Below are positions 6,930 to 14,725 of a DNA stretch of 34,601 nt, piece by piece. Position 1 is the first letter of the stretch, and each line of letters begins with the position of its first letter. Location of the stretch: NCBI GenBank assembly GCA_049509915.1, contig JBEKZL010000041.1, positions 1 to 34,601 on the forward strand, given 5' to 3'. This DNA comes from JBEKYD01 sp049509915. Lineage in GTDB: Bacteria; Acidobacteriota; Terriglobia; Bryobacterales; Bryobacteraceae. The notes beneath the pieces were generated by a model that ran no database searches, had not been told where the DNA came from, and worked only from the letters and a program-made list of their open reading frames with translations. Both the position numbers and the translations under genes were made by a program.

Positions 6930-7811
6930 TTATGCTTCGCCCAGGAGGAGCAATCCCGATCGGTCGCTTCTCCGCGCGAACCGGTGCACCCCGGTCGGGT
7001 CGTCCGCGAGGACCGGCGGCGGACCGGCCGGGCGATCGCCCATCAGACGCCGAATCCGCTCGATCGCAAATCCCACGTCGGTGATGTAGCTCCGCCGCGC
7101 CGCGGTCACCCAGCCGTGCCGGCCGACGAGGTCGAGAATCTGCTCTCCTTGCAGAGAATCTGACGCCTGCAAGTTGCGAACCGACCGCCCCGTGTCCAGA
7201 TTGAGGGCCTTCGCGAAACCGGTCGTCATGATATCGCTCATCCAGTGTACGATGCCGTTCTCGCGCCCGGCTTCGGCGGCCAGCGCTTCCACGGTCGCGG
7301 CAGGCAGATAAACCAGCAGCCCCTCCGTGATCATGAGCGCCTGCGCAGGGCCTGCGACCGCGTAGATAGTGAGCCGTTGCGCGGCGTCACTCACGTCCGC
7401 CGTGACACGCTCCCGGCGGCACCGCGGTGTCTCCGCCGACAGGAGCGAGTCCTTGTAATCGAGCATGTCCGCGAAATCGACCTCGATCCACCGCAGCTTG
7501 GGCGGGAGTTCGAGGCGCCACGGCCGCGTATCGAGACCGCAGCCCACACTAAGAACCGTCGCGATCGGTGCCGATGCCAGCGTCTCCAGCAGCAACTCGT
7601 CCATGAAACGGCTGCGCACGCCGATTCCGAAGCGCATCATATGGGGCTGCGGGAGCGCCCGGAGCATCGCCAACCCGCGCTCGCCCGCCAGCCGCGCCGC
7701 GAATGGATCGTGCACGAAACCGTTCGGGGACTCGGATTCGAGCGCCCGGCACGCCGCGACCATGAGGGCTGTGTCGCTGACGTGGGTGATTTCGCCGCTC
7801 GGTAAGGACAT
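6930..7811 (-). CDS. Class I SAM-dependent methyltransferase, LCMT/PPM-like family
   Basis: The 293-residue protein starts at ATG 7811 (MSLPSGEITHVSDTALMVAA), with AAGGA about ten bases upstream. Features of the leucine carboxyl methyltransferase-like family (PF04072) include the early DPFAARLAGERG segment, RSRFMDELL, the SAM-binding loop VLSVGCGLDTRPWRL near residue 95, the acidic IEVDFADMLDYK after beta-2, and ITEGLLVYLP. Relatives in bacteria methylate small molecules, often in secondary metabolism; the substrate cannot be told here. Length is normal and the frame intact. It lies alone on its strand between the orphan terminase-like gene and a short plus-strand gene. Longer starts to 7874 add residues unlike the family. 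Confidence 0.88.
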   Translation of the reverse strand: MSLPSGEITHVSDTALMVAACRALESESPNGFVHDPFAARLAGERGLAMLRALPQPHMMRFGIGVRSRFMDELLLETLASAPIATVLSVGCGLDTRPWRLELPPKLRWIEVDFADMLDYKDSLLSAETPRCRRERVTADVSDAAQRLTIYAVAGPAQALMITEGLLVYLPAATVEALAAEAGRENGIVHWMSDIMTTGFAKALNLDTGRSVRNLQASDSLQGEQILDLVGRHGWVTAARRSYITDVGFAIERIRRLMGDRPAGPPPVLADDPTGVHRFARRSDRSGLLLLGEA

Positions 7812-7913
7812 GGAATACATTATCCTTCGGCAGAGCTGCAGTTCGCGGTTGGCGCCGTCCGTAGCGTCGATCACGCTGGCCCTCAGACGCTAGAATACGG
7901 GAAGAGGGCTCTT

Positions 7914-8153
7914 ATGAAGCCGGTCACGCCAGAGATGGTCTCACGGGTGATGTCCGCGCTGTCGCGGCGCAGGACTCCCGCGCAATGCAAAGGCGGGCCT
8001 GGACGCCCCCGGTCCACGGACCGATGCCTGTGCGAGAAGTTCACCCGATCCTACGCGGTTCGGCGCGGGCATCGGTGCGAGTTCCCGGAGGAAGAAGCCG
8101 TGCCGCTGCCGGCCAACATCGTGTGGGTTCCAGGAGCGTTTCGCCAATTCTAA
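7914..8153 (+). CDS. Short cysteine-containing hypothetical protein (79 aa)
   Basis: An ATG at 7914 follows GAAGAGGGCTCTT, a good ribosome-binding site. The product is basic and contains GGPGRPRSTDRCLCEKFTRS and RRGHRCEF. A GRPRS..RC.CG...A..RGH.C pattern occurs, to my recollection, in small acidobacterial zinc-binding proteins; here the usual CPCG has become CLCE, which would weaken a metal site. Function unknown. It is the last gene before the tRNA-derived scar. Confidence 0.5.
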   Translation: MKPVTPEMVSRVMSALSRRRTPAQCKGGPGRPRSTDRCLCEKFTRSYAVRRGHRCEFPEEEAVPLPANIVWVPGAFRQF

Positions 8154-8297
8154 GCAGGTTTGGGCGCCCGGCATTCAACGATACCTTGGCGTAGCTGCTC
8201 CAGTAGATTGTCTAGGTGTGCCCAAAGTGTGCCCAGGTTGGGGCAATTCCAGGTAAGCAGCGGCAAATTCGAGAACTTGAAAACCCAATAGAATCAA

Positions 8298-8331
8298 CGC
8301 CCGGCGACGTGGTGCAACTCCGCGCCGGGCG
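8298..8331. repeat. 9-bp perfect inverted repeat
   Basis: CGCCCGGCG (8298-8306) and CGCCGGGCG (8323-8331) are perfect reverse complements around a 16-base loop. It sits where the 5' half of the adjacent tRNA should be. It has no T-run, so it is a poor terminator; a recombination-site or junction hairpin is possible. Confidence 0.5.
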
Positions 8332-8336
8332 CCCTT

Positions 8337-8385
8337 ACAGACTCTGGATCTGCGTATCGGGGTTCGAATCCCTGCGTCCCAGCCA
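8337..8385 (+). tRNA. 3' half of a tRNA-Gln(CTG), partial
   Basis: The anticodon arm is ACAGA-CTCTGGA-TCTGC (8337-8353) with anticodon CTG, one mismatch at the base of the stem. The T-arm CGGGG-TTCGAAT-CCCTG (8358-8374) is well formed, and CGTCCCA-G-CCA (8375-8385) gives the acceptor 3' strand, discriminator and CCA. The matching acceptor 5' strand would be TGGGACG; the sequence at the expected position (near 8303) pairs at only five of seven positions and no D-arm folds. This is the pattern left when an element integrates in a tRNA 3' end. An aberrant complete tRNA is the less likely alternative. Confidence 0.6.
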
Positions 8386-8746
8386 ATCTCGGTTACTTCA
8401 GCGTTGGCAGGCTGACGGGGCTCTCTGTGCTTCACGGCCAGTTCATGGCCACCCAATCCCCCGTCAAGCACAAAATGCACCCAATTGCACATCGCCATTC
8501 TACCCGGCAAGGCTTGACCAAACCGCCTCGTTTGTCACATCGATTTCGTGTGATTACAAACACTTGCAGTTATTCGTGCGTTCTTTTCCGTACCCAAATT
8601 CTGCTTTTGGGCATGCACAGGAATGCACAACCGGCCGGGCCGCCAAAGCCGGTGCTTCTCGTGGTACTTTTCGTTCTCATGGGGCTGTAATTCGAGGTTG
8701 GTATTCTGATACTCTCTTGGGTTTAGTCCCAAAAAGAGGTGCTTGC
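8386..8746. other. Upstream region of the TonB-dependent receptor
   Basis: No gene is seen. The 3' end has the receptor ribosome-binding site. No -35/-10 pair stands out. The long frame that extends upstream from the receptor crosses the tRNA fragment and is not coding. Confidence 0.5.
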
Positions 8747-11700
8747 ATGAATCGAAAAACGACCGCTGTTATGCTGTGTCTTTCGGCGCGCCTGTTCGCA
8801 CAATCCGCGGGCGGCGTGGCCGGGATTTCGGGAGTAGTCAAGGACCCCGCCGGCGCCCCGGTGCCCACCGCCAGGGTCGTGATTTCAAGCGGGACGCAGG
8901 GCGCCGTCCGCACCATCCAGACCAACGTCAACGGCATATTCACCGCGCCCTCCCTGTTGCCGGGCCAAGGCTACTCGGTCGCCGTAACGGCGCCGGGCTT
9001 CGCTCCGTACGAGGCTAAAGATATCGATCTGCAGGTCGGCCAAAGCCTGAACCTGAGCATCTCGATGGCGCTTGGGCAAACCAGCACGACGGTAGAGGTG
9101 ACCGCGGCCGCTCAACTTCTTGAAGATACCAAGGTGGACGTTTCCCAGGTAGTGAATACGTCCGAGATTATGGACCTGCCGATCAACGGACGCCGCGTCG
9201 ACTCGTTCGTGCTGAATACCGCCGGCGTCACCAACGACGGCACCTTCGGCCTGCTGGCATTCCGCGGCGTGGAAGGCAACAACTCGTTCCTGCTGGACGG
9301 CAACGATAACACGCAGCAGTTTTATGACGAGAATGCCGGACGAACCCGGATCCAGTCGCAAGTCTCCGCCGATGCCGTGCAGGAATTCCAAGTCGTATCC
9401 GCGAACGTTTCCGCCGAATATGGCCGCGCCATGGGCGGAGTGGTGAACACCGTGACCAAGAGCGGGAGCAACGCCATTCACGGCAGCGCGTTCTACTTTC
9501 TGCGCAGCACCGGTTTCGACGCGCACGATCCCTACGCCGCCTTTAACCCCACCGAGCACCGCATTCAGACCGGCGGAACCGTGGGAGGGCCAATTGTCAA
9601 AGACAAACTGTTCTTCTTCCTGAGCACGGATATCACGCGCCGGAATTTTCCCTTTGTGGATAGCCAGGTCAAGGTGGGTTTTCTCGACCCCGTCAACGAA
9701 GTATGGGTAGGCTGCGGTCTTCCCGCGACGACCGCCCAGTGCAATGCGATTAACGGGTTGCTGCCGCGCTTCTACGGGCAGATTCCAAGGACGGCGGACA
9801 ACGACCTCTACTTCGGCCGGGTGGACTACCGCCTCAGCGACCGCAACACCTTCAGCGCCAGTTTCAATTATTTGCGCTGGCTGTCGCCCAATGGCATCCA
9901 GACCGGCCTTTCCTCCACCACCGGCGCAGGCATCACCGGCAACGGCGACGATACCGTGGCTCTACGGAACGGGAAGGCGACCTGGACCTTTGTGGCCACC
10001 AACGCCCTGGTCAACTCGTTCCGCTACGGCCTCTATACCGACCGCGAGGCGGACAGCTTCGATCAGGCGGAACTGGGCGGCGGGCTTGGTTATCTGGATG
10101 TGTCGGTGGCCGGCGTCCAACTGGGACCGGCGACCTATCTTCCGCGCGTTCAGCCGTTGGAGGTCCGCAACGAATTCGCCGACGATGTGAGCTGGGTCAA
10201 GGGCAAACACCTGATCAAGTTCGGCTTCAGCACCGAGCACGTCAGCGATGCCATCAACACCGTCACCAACCGTTACGGCTCTTACACTTATCCCACCGTA
10301 ACCTCGTTCGCGCTGGACTATACCGGCAACACGAGTGGCGCCAAGAACTGGTCGGCGTTTAGTCAGACATTCGGACAGCCGTTGGTGAAGTATGCCATCA
10401 AGGATGTCGCGTTATATCTGCAGGACCAATGGACGGTGTCGGATCGCCTGACCGTGACTCTGGGCGCGCGCTACGAGCGAACGTTCCTGCCGCCGCCGCC
10501 CGCCACCAATCCGCTGTACCCGTTGACAGGAGCGAAGCTCCATACCGGTACCGTGGACCTGATGCCACGCGTCGGGCTGGCTTACCGGCTCAGCGACAAG
10601 ACCGTAGTCCGCGCCGGCTTGGGCACGTTCTTTGCGCGCTTCGTGGCCGGCACGCTCGACGATATTTATCCGGGCAACGGCATCTTTCAGGTGTCGGATT
10701 CCTTGACCTCCTCGAACGCGGCCCTGTTCGCGGCGGGTCCGGTCTTCCCCAACGCCCTGGCCGCGCCAGTGACCGGTATCACTTCCGGCGCTTCCACTCT
10801 CGATGTCATGAGCCCCAACCTCAAGACACCTTATTCCGAACAGGCGGAGGTAGCGGTGGAGCGCGCCATCTCGAAAGATATGGTGCTAACCGTTTCCGGG
10901 ATTTTCAGCCGCGGCGTGAACCTCTGGGGTACTCAGGATATCAATGCGCCGGCGCTCGGTGCCCCCTTCACTTATACCCTGTCCGGCGCGCCTGCCGGTT
11001 ATCCATCCACCTACACGACCCAGGTCTACTCGGGTGCGCGGCCGAACCCGAATTTCGGAGCCATCTACGAATTGACCAATGGCGTCAGCAGTTGGTATGA
11101 CGGGCTCACCGTCGCGCTTTACAAGCGGCTATCCCATGGATTCGAGGCCCAGGCTTCCTATACCTGGTCCCACGAAATCGACGACGGGCAGGGCTCTTCC
11201 ACCAACGCTGTGTTCGGATTCAGCGACTCGATCTGGACCTACAACGGAATCTATGGTTTCGACAAAGGCAGCGGCCCGCTGGACCAACGGCAACGGGTCG
11301 TCTATTCGTTCGCATGGTCGCCAACATTGACGAACTCAAGTAACGCATTGGCCAAGTACTTAGTGAATAACTGGCAACTCTCCAGCATCACCACAATCCA
11401 GAGCGGCCATCCGACCGGGAGCCTGACCATCCACATGAACGACACCCCCACCGCCATGTTGTACGCCGCCGACGCGCTCGATGGGTTTAACGGCAACTTT
11501 CGGGTACCGTTCGTGCCGGTCGACAGCCTCTACACGCCGTGGGTGGAAACCGAAAATTTCCGCCTGACCAAGACCATCCCGCTGCCTCGCGAGAGCATGC
11601 ATCTCGCGCTTAACTTCGAGGCGTTTAACATCGCCAATAACTGGTCGCCAACGGCCTTGACGACGCAGGCGTTCACCGAGGCGAAGGGAGTGCTCACGTA

Positions 11701-11797
11701 TACTCCGACCGCCTTCGGGGTGGGAACTGGCGACGGCGGTTTCCCCGATGGCACGCAGGCACGGCGATTGCAGGTCAGCGCGCGGTTCACCTTCTAA
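8747..11797 (+). CDS. Oar-like TonB-dependent outer-membrane receptor
   Basis: The 1016-residue protein starts at ATG 8747 with AGAGGT seven bases upstream. It has a short signal peptide (TTAVMLCLSARLFAQ), a carboxypeptidase-regulatory-like beta domain (residues about 26-105, GISGVVKDPAGAPVPTARV), a TonB plug (about 117-240, with DLPINGRRVDSF, the FRGVEGNNSFLLDGND loop and GGVVNTVTKSGSNAIHGSAF) and a long beta-barrel ending in RRLQVSARFTF with the C-terminal phenylalanine needed for BAM insertion. This is the Oar-like type that is expanded in Acidobacteriota; such proteins import large substrates or mediate envelope interactions. The substrate cannot be predicted: no glycoside hydrolase or SusD partner is adjacent. 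A terminator follows directly, so it is monocistronic. Confidence 0.95.
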   Translation: MNRKTTAVMLCLSARLFAQSAGGVAGISGVVKDPAGAPVPTARVVISSGTQGAVRTIQTNVNGIFTAPSLLPGQGYSVAVTAPGFAPYEAKDIDLQVGQSLNLSISMALGQTSTTVEVTAAAQLLEDTKVDVSQVVNTSEIMDLPINGRRVDSFVLNTAGVTNDGTFGLLAFRGVEGNNSFLLDGNDNTQQFYDENAGRTRIQSQVSADAVQEFQVVSANVSAEYGRAMGGVVNTVTKSGSNAIHGSAFYFLRSTGFDAHDPYAAFNPTEHRIQTGGTVGGPIVKDKLFFFLSTDITRRNFPFVDSQVKVGFLDPVNEVWVGCGLPATTAQCNAINGLLPRFYGQIPRTADNDLYFGRVDYRLSDRNTFSASFNYLRWLSPNGIQTGLSSTTGAGITGNGDDTVALRNGKATWTFVATNALVNSFRYGLYTDREADSFDQAELGGGLGYLDVSVAGVQLGPATYLPRVQPLEVRNEFADDVSWVKGKHLIKFGFSTEHVSDAINTVTNRYGSYTYPTVTSFALDYTGNTSGAKNWSAFSQTFGQPLVKYAIKDVALYLQDQWTVSDRLTVTLGARYERTFLPPPPATNPLYPLTGAKLHTGTVDLMPRVGLAYRLSDKTVVRAGLGTFFARFVAGTLDDIYPGNGIFQVSDSLTSSNAALFAAGPVFPNALAAPVTGITSGASTLDVMSPNLKTPYSEQAEVAVERAISKDMVLTVSGIFSRGVNLWGTQDINAPALGAPFTYTLSGAPAGYPSTYTTQVYSGARPNPNFGAIYELTNGVSSWYDGLTVALYKRLSHGFEAQASYTWSHEIDDGQGSSTNAVFGFSDSIWTYNGIYGFDKGSGPLDQRQRVVYSFAWSPTLTNSSNALAKYLVNNWQLSSITTIQSGHPTGSLTIHMNDTPTAMLYAADALDGFNGNFRVPFVPVDSLYTPWVETENFRLTKTIPLPRESMHLALNFEAFNIANNWSPTALTTQAFTEAKGVLTYTPTAFGVGTGDGGFPDGTQARRLQVSARFTF

Positions 11798-11817
11798 ACG
11801 GCAGTAGTCAATAAGAC

Positions 11818-11847
11818 GAGGGCAGTCCGCACCGGCCTGCCCTCTTT
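11818..11847 (+). terminator. Rho-independent terminator of the TonB receptor gene
   Basis: GAGGGCAG (11818-11825) pairs perfectly with CTGCCCTC (11837-11844) around an 11-base loop and is followed by TTT. It lies 21 bases after the receptor stop codon. Confidence 0.75.
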
Positions 11848-11925
11848 GCCTGCATGCTCCAAAACAGTCCGCTCCGTTGCGGTCGCGGCCCGGTAGCGGA
11901 CGTTCGCCTCCACTTCCGGTGACTC

Positions 11926-11962
11926 TTGACACGGCCCGTTTTGGATGCTAATTTTTTAGCAT
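11926..11962 (+). promoter_or_regulatory. Promoter with overlapping BlaI-type operator
   Basis: TTGACA (11926-11931), a 17-base spacer and TAATTT (11949-11954) form a near-consensus promoter. A perfect inverted repeat ATGCTAA-TTTT-TTAGCAT (11945-11962) covers the -10 box. BlaI/MecI-family repressors bind such dyads as dimers, so binding here would block RNA polymerase. The repressor gene starts 27 bases downstream, so autoregulation is expected. Confidence 0.8.
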
Positions 11963-11989
11963 GATGCTGGATCTCCAGCAGGAGAGCCG

Positions 11990-12376
11990 ATGGTGAACGG
12001 GCACGCGTCCCTCAGCCGCCGCGAGCGGCAGATCATGGATATCCTATACCGCCAGGGGCGCGCTTCGGCGGCCGAAGTCCGCGGGGAGATGGGCGACGCT
12101 CCCAGCTATTCGGCCGTTCGCGCCATGCTCCGGGTACTGGAGGAGAAGGGGCACATCAAACACGTGGAGGCGGGACTGAAGTACGTGTATCTGCCTACGG
12201 TGACGCAGGAGAGAGCCAAACGGTCGGCGGTAAAGCATCTGTTGGACACGTTCTTCCAGGGCGCGCCGGACCAGATCGTGGCTACCCTGCTGGACGTTTC
12301 TTCGACACGCCTCACCGGCGAAGAACTGGGGCGAATGGCGGCGTTGATCGAACAAGCCCGCAAGGAGGGCAAGTAA
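11990..12376 (+). CDS. BlaI/MecI/CopY-family transcriptional repressor
   Basis: The 128-residue winged-helix protein starts LSRRERQIMDILYRQGRASA and has the recognition region DAPSYSAVRAMLRVLEEKG and the wing HIKHVEAGLKYVYLP, then a dimerisation helix pair that includes HLLDTFFQGAPDQIVATLL. In this family proteolysis by a membrane M56 peptidase inactivates the repressor. Here the M56 gene follows with no gap: GTG 12377 directly after TAA 12374-12376. AGGAGA lies five bases before the ATG, and a palindrome on the promoter is the probable operator. The system likely senses an envelope or antibiotic signal; no beta-lactamase is in the window. Confidence 0.93.
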   Translation: MVNGHASLSRRERQIMDILYRQGRASAAEVRGEMGDAPSYSAVRAMLRVLEEKGHIKHVEAGLKYVYLPTVTQERAKRSAVKHLLDTFFQGAPDQIVATLLDVSSTRLTGEELGRMAALIEQARKEGK

Positions 12377-14545
12377 GTGTCGATCGGGAACGTATCGGGT
12401 TGGGCGGCGCTGGCTGCCTCGGCCGGGCTCAAGAGCATGGCGATTCTAGCCGCGGCCTGGGTAGCGGCAAAGTGTATGCGGCGCTCGCCGGCCGCCACGC
12501 ACCACCTGCTGTGGATGGTGGCGTGGGCGGCCATCGTGGCGGTGCCGGTGCTGTCGGTGGCATTGCCGGGGTGGCGCCTTCCCTTGGCGGGAGTACCCAA
12601 CATCGCGTTTGACGTGACGGCGTCGGGGTCGCCGGACTGGCGGGTCGATTCGCCGGCCGATTCGCGCGTTCCGGTTCATGCGCCGGCATCACCCGCCTCG
12701 GCGGGCTCGCGGCAGGGTTGGGCGCTCGGGCTGCTGCTGCTGTGGGGCGCCGGCACGGCCGCCATGCTGGCGCGAACGCTGACTGCCGGTCTGGCGCTCG
12801 CGCGTCTCGGACCGGCCAGCGGTTGGCAAGCCTCGGCCGAGAAGGCGGCTCGCGCCATCGACATTATGAGAATGCCGCGCACGCGCCAGTCCGCGTCCGG
12901 CACCATGCCGATGGCCTTCGGCATCTTTCGCCCCACGGTCTGCCTGCCGGAGGAAGCCGCCAGTTGGGGCGAAGCGCGTCGCCGCATGGTGCTGCTGCAC
13001 GAGATGGCGCACATTCGCCGCGGCGACACGGTGTGGCACCCGGTGGCACGGTTCGCCCTGAGCATATATTGGTGGAACCCGCTGGCGTGGATCGCATGGC
13101 GCGAGTGCGTGAAACAAGCCGAGGCGGCGGCCGACGATCTGGTGCTGGCCGCTGGCACGCGTGCTTCGGACTATGCCGCCCTCCTGCTCGACGTCGCCCG
13201 CGAATTCACCAGATCCGCTGGGGCAACGGCCGCCCTGGCAATGGCGCGGCGCTCGCAGTTGGAAGGCCGGTTGATTGCCATTCTGGACGAGCGCGCCAAC
13301 CGCCGGCCTCAGGCGCGGGCGGCCGCAGTGGTGGCGATCCTGGCTGCGCTGCTGGTGGTGCCCGTGGCTGCCGTGCATGGGCAGGACACCGTTCCCCTAG
13401 CGCCCACCTTACCCGCCTTCCGGGCCCTTGCCGCCGCCGGCGGGCAGGATGATGCCGCTGTGGCGGCGCGGGTCCCTTCCGACATCGACGACATCATCCG
13501 CAATGCAATCGAACAGAACACCCACGAGGCGCTCGACCAAGCCGCAAAGGCCGCCGAGGTCCAGAGCCAATACGACGCCGCCCAGAAACTGCTGGATTTT
13601 TCTCTGCAGATCCGCCGGCAGCAAACCGGCAATCACAGCGCTGAATATGCCGAAGGGCTGATGCAGCTTGGCGACCTGGCCGGTCGACGCGATAAGCTCG
13701 ACCAGGCCACGACTTACTACAGTCAGGCCGCCGATGTGTGCGGCGATAAAGCCGCCGCGGCTCGCCCGCTCCTGTCTTTGGGAGTCACCCAGATATTGCG
13801 GAAGGCCTACGACCAGGCTTTCGAAACCTTTCAGCGGGCGGAGGTGTTAGACCCCTCGCGCGCGGCCATGGCGACCGCGTGGATGGCGGTGGTTCGCGAG
13901 CGCCAGCCCGATACCGCCGAGCAAGCCGAGAACTTGTATCGCCAGGCGCTGGGGCTTGCCGCGCCAGATTCCAGCGATGCTGCGGTGATTTCGCGCATGC
14001 TGGCCGGGTACCTCGCCAGCGAGGGTCGCATAGCCGAAGCCGATGAGCTGAAGGCCAGCGTGAACAAGCCTCTCGCGCTCCCCCAGGCCACACCAGGCGG
14101 GGGCGTCTACAAAGTCGGCGGCGGAGTTTCGGCGCCCAAGCTCACGTATAAGCTCGAGCCGGGGTACAGCCAGGAAGCACTTGCGGCCAAGCTACAGGGC
14201 GCGGTCACGCTCTACGTCGAAATCGGCGCCGACGGATCGGCGCACAGCTTGCATGTTACCAAAGGCCTGGGCCTGGGGCTGGACGAACGCGCGGCGGAAG
14301 CTGTCAGCCAATGGAGGTTTCAGCCGGGCACCAAAGATGGCCAGGCAGTGACCGTGGTTTCGAGATCCACAAGCTGTTTCTCGGGCCCCACAGCTCCGAC
14401 GAATGGGGCGAGGACGTTCTCGGAAGAGACACCCTGGGTGACGGAGAAAGCGTGGATATCACCTTCGGCAACCGGGAAAGGGCCGCGCACTGGGACCTCA
14501 AGATCGTGGACGCGGATGGCAACTCGTACACGTGGGAAAGCCTGA
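12377..14545 (+). CDS. M56-family (BlaR1/MecR1-like) membrane peptidase with TPR and TonB_C, frameshifted end
   Basis: The 722-residue protein begins with GTG directly after the BlaI stop. Three N-terminal membrane segments lie near residues 18-35, 43-65 and 113-135. The zinc protease motif HEMAH (208-212) sits in VLLHEMAHIRRGD, with a further acidic ligand region EAAADDLVL near 249, and a fourth membrane segment follows at about 314-335. The outer part has TPR-like repeats (about 375-560) and a TonB_C domain (about 585-655: PKLTYKLEPGYSQEA, VTLYVEIGADGS, AVSQWRFQPGTKDG). After GQAVTVV the frame slips: residues from about 660 on (RSTSCFSGPTAPTNGARTFS) are low-complexity, and a better peptide continues in another frame. 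It probably senses a signal and cleaves the BlaI repressor. Confidence 0.85.
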   Translation: MSIGNVSGWAALAASAGLKSMAILAAAWVAAKCMRRSPAATHHLLWMVAWAAIVAVPVLSVALPGWRLPLAGVPNIAFDVTASGSPDWRVDSPADSRVPVHAPASPASAGSRQGWALGLLLLWGAGTAAMLARTLTAGLALARLGPASGWQASAEKAARAIDIMRMPRTRQSASGTMPMAFGIFRPTVCLPEEAASWGEARRRMVLLHEMAHIRRGDTVWHPVARFALSIYWWNPLAWIAWRECVKQAEAAADDLVLAAGTRASDYAALLLDVAREFTRSAGATAALAMARRSQLEGRLIAILDERANRRPQARAAAVVAILAALLVVPVAAVHGQDTVPLAPTLPAFRALAAAGGQDDAAVAARVPSDIDDIIRNAIEQNTHEALDQAAKAAEVQSQYDAAQKLLDFSLQIRRQQTGNHSAEYAEGLMQLGDLAGRRDKLDQATTYYSQAADVCGDKAAAARPLLSLGVTQILRKAYDQAFETFQRAEVLDPSRAAMATAWMAVVRERQPDTAEQAENLYRQALGLAAPDSSDAAVISRMLAGYLASEGRIAEADELKASVNKPLALPQATPGGGVYKVGGGVSAPKLTYKLEPGYSQEALAAKLQGAVTLYVEIGADGSAHSLHVTKGLGLGLDERAAEAVSQWRFQPGTKDGQAVTVVSRSTSCFSGPTAPTNGARTFSEETPWVTEKAWISPSATGKGPRTGTSRSWTRMATRTRGKA

Positions 14546-14613
14546 ATCTTCTCGAGATCTCCCAGATTGTTCTGCACTACAAAGACGGAAAGACCTGGGC
14601 CGACCTTAAGTAA
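14350..14613 (+). pseudogene. Out-of-frame C-terminal domain after the M56 peptidase
   Basis: One frame over from the M56 gene, the DNA encodes FEIHKLFLGPHSSDEWGEDV, then LGDGESVDITF and WDLKIVDADGNSYTWESLNL, ending at TAA 14611-14613. It is a coherent beta-sandwich-like domain. I recall similar SSDEWGED.LG...L..G.S...YD....D..G sequences as C-terminal domains of small secreted proteins. The join comes at the end of TonB_C, so it is either a true domain lost by a one-base frameshift or the tail of a second gene joined by deletion. It has no start of its own. Confidence 0.5.
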
Positions 14614-14725
14614 TGGGCCTAACTTGTGGAATGGCCTCGAGGACCCTGGTTCTTTAGGCCACTTCCGTGCCTCAGGCGGGTAATTACGCGGAAAACAACG
14701 AGCTATCTCACGAAGAGGAGAAGTT

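Noticed and set aside
8175..8510. Minus-strand frame containing WDAGIRTPIRR
   Set aside because: This peptide comes from translating the tRNA 3' end in antisense, a familiar artefact.
8216..8746. A 177-residue N-terminal extension of the TonB-dependent receptor
   Set aside because: It runs across the tRNA 3' fragment and has no signal peptide; the ATG at 8747 has a ribosome-binding site and a signal sequence directly after it.
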